Positions 63,058 to 64,000 of a DNA stretch of 64,000 nucleotides are shown here, piece after piece. The stretch is taken from positions 619,501 to 683,500 of the forward strand of contig NZ_CP085530.1 in the NCBI RefSeq assembly GCF_020616155.1, read 5' to 3'. The translations under genes were made by a program, and so were the position numbers. Below the pieces are notes generated by a model. The model was given only the letters and a program-made list of their open reading frames with translations, did no database searches and was not told the DNA's origin. The stretch's first letter is position 1; the number at the start of each line of letters is the position of its first letter. The DNA is from Vogesella sp. XCS3 (GTDB lineage Bacteria > Pseudomonadota > Gammaproteobacteria > Burkholderiales > Chromobacteriaceae).

Positions 63058-63435
63058 ATGCAAAACAACCCGAATGAACCAGGGCGCCAGCCGGTACTGC
63101 GCCTGCGCGCCGAACCTCGTAGTACCAACGCCCATGGCCGAGTACAGGCTGGCTGGCTCATGCACCAGATTGATCTGGCTGGTGCCACCTTTGCCGAGCG
63201 TAGTGCCAAAGGTGCGGTGACCACGGTGGCGGTCAACGCTTTTCAGTTTGCACATCCTATTCATGTCGGGGATGTGGTGTCCATTTACGCCAGCTGTCTG
63301 CGCCTGGGTCAGAAGTCGGTAACGCTAAAGCTGGAGGTAGAGGCCGAGCGCATGTCCGGCGAGGTGGTGATCATTACCGATCTGATAGCTACCTATGTAG
63401 CAATAGATGCCGAGGGCTGCTCACGCCTGATTTGA
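63058..63435 (+). CDS. acyl-CoA thioesterase (hotdog fold, YciA-like)
   Basis: 125 residues. HGRVQAGWLMHQIDLAGATF is the hotdog catalytic region of YciA-type acyl-CoA hydrolases; KGAVTTVAVNAFQFAHPIHV follows. The GGGAGGGG site is directly upstream. Eighty-six bases after fadE, so probably part of its transcript. Confidence 0.85.
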   Translation: MQNNPNEPGRQPVLRLRAEPRSTNAHGRVQAGWLMHQIDLAGATFAERSAKGAVTTVAVNAFQFAHPIHVGDVVSIYASCLRLGQKSVTLKLEVEAERMSGEVVIITDLIATYVAIDAEGCSRLI

Positions 63436-63461
63436 TGCATTGTATGTTTCACGATAATAAT

Positions 63462-63475
63462 GAAACAACCGTTTG
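63462..63475 (+). promoter_or_regulatory. PsrA-type operator before fadL
   Basis: GAAAC-AACC-GTTTG matches the published PsrA motif G/CAAAC-N2-4-GTTTG/C exactly. It is 116 bases upstream of the fadL-like start. Confidence 0.55.
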
Positions 63476-63590
63476 GAACGAATGCTCGAAAGTGCTGGAA
63501 ATACTTATCTAGTCTGGTAGTATCAATGTTAGATCGACGCTACAGTACGATCACAACAGCATGACAAACAATGCACAGAGGGAATGACAC

Positions 63591-64000
63591 ATGAAACTGA
63601 AACACCTCAGCCTGTCCGTGATGATGATGGGTGCCTCCGCTGCCGTTATGGCATCCGGCTACCATTTTGGTACCCAGTCGGTTAGCGCGCAATCTACTGC
63701 CAATGCCAGCGCTGCCGAAGCTGCTGATGCTTCTACCATTTTCTACAACGCTGCCGGCATGACCAAGCTGGAAGGGACAAACTTTTCCGGCGCCATGAAC
63801 CTGGTAATGCCTAGCGTCAAGTACAGCAATGCAAGTGCTACTTACCCTACGGCTGCTGTGTCCCCGTATAACTCCACAGTCAAGGGGTCGACCAGTGGCA
63901 CCATCACGGATGACTTGATTGCTGTTCCGCATCTATATGCTACCCACAAGCTAAACGACAAGGTGGCTGTTGGTGTTGGTATCTATGTGCCATTCGCTTC
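63591..64000 (+). CDS. fadL: OmpP1/FadL-family outer membrane protein, N-terminal part (cut by window edge)
   Basis: The first 136 codons and part of the next. A signal peptide (about 1-22, ending MASG) precedes the FadL pattern ASTIFYNAAGMTKLEG, the N-terminal hatch region. It imports long-chain fatty acids through the outer membrane. A PsrA-type operator is upstream. GAGGGA precedes ATG 63591. Confidence 0.88.
   Translation, partial: MKLKHLSLSVMMMGASAAVMASGYHFGTQSVSAQSTANASAAEAADASTIFYNAAGMTKLEGTNFSGAMNLVMPSVKYSNASATYPTAAVSPYNSTVKGSTSGTITDDLIAVPHLYATHKLNDKVAVGVGIYVPFA

Overview
The window reads as a chromosomal segment of a GC-rich betaproteobacterium, most likely of the order Neisseriales (Chromobacteriaceae type). 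The evidence is the run rpoE-rseA-rseB-rseC-mucD-lepA-lepB-rnc-era-recO-pdxJ-acpS-nagZ, a bacterial 4.5S SRP RNA, an O-succinylhomoserine route to methionine, a PsrA-like fatty-acid regulator and free-living housekeeping content. No rRNA, tRNA, CRISPR array, transposase or prophage block was seen. The taxonomic placement is inference from gene order and protein resemblance.

Layout. 1-1.3 kb: end of a propionate (methylcitrate) operon on the minus strand. 1.5-5.8 kb: envelope-stress sigma factor with its anti-sigma system and periplasmic protease, behind a likely sigma-E promoter. 5.8-13.9 kb: a tightly packed translation, secretion, RNA-processing and cofactor operon, with an ABM-fold monooxygenase gene between era and recO. 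14-19.4 kb: signalling genes (MCP, GGDEF), an AP-superfamily hydrolase and an unrecognised gene. 19.4-24.3 kb: a Fur-type iron-uptake cluster (two imelysins, a di-heme DUF1111 protein, DUF1513). 24.4-27.1 kb: an accessory-looking block with a ribbon-helix-helix-like protein, a tyrosine recombinase and a divergent KfrA-like protein, sharing an AT-rich palindrome-bearing intergenic region. 27.1-33.9 kb: housekeeping (msrC, phaB, rsgA, phhB, M48 peptidase, orn, pgi, pncC). 34-39 kb: nucleoside-type BMP/ABC importer. 39-44.4 kb: xerC, MoxR ATPase, TerB-like protein, thioesterase, UspA behind an FNR-type box, an HTH protein, ffs and argE. 44.5-50 kb: NSS symporter, cupin and a TRAP transporter. 50-58.4 kb: NlpC/P60 lipoprotein, Uup, folC, SPOR protein, cvpA, purF. 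58.4-64 kb: metZ and a fatty-acid degradation group (PsrA-like regulator, FadE, thioesterase, start of FadL).

The most striking feature is not a gene. The 9-mer TTGGCCGCA occurs 37 times by my hand count, in both orientations, against roughly one expected by chance. Twenty-one copies extend to GGTTGGCCGCA and thirteen to AGGTTGGCCGCA. It appears in at least three reading frames, forces rare codons such as AGG and TTG, and forms the inverted arms of two terminator-like hairpins. This is the distribution shown by DNA uptake sequences in Neisseria, but with a different word; the Neisseria word GCCGTCTGAA was not seen. Several regulatory links are also visible: a sigma-E autoregulatory promoter, a Fur box, an FNR box at the class II distance before uspA, PsrA-type operators before the tetR-like gene and fadL, and a hairpin that would bury the ribosome binding site of the fadE-linked thioesterase.
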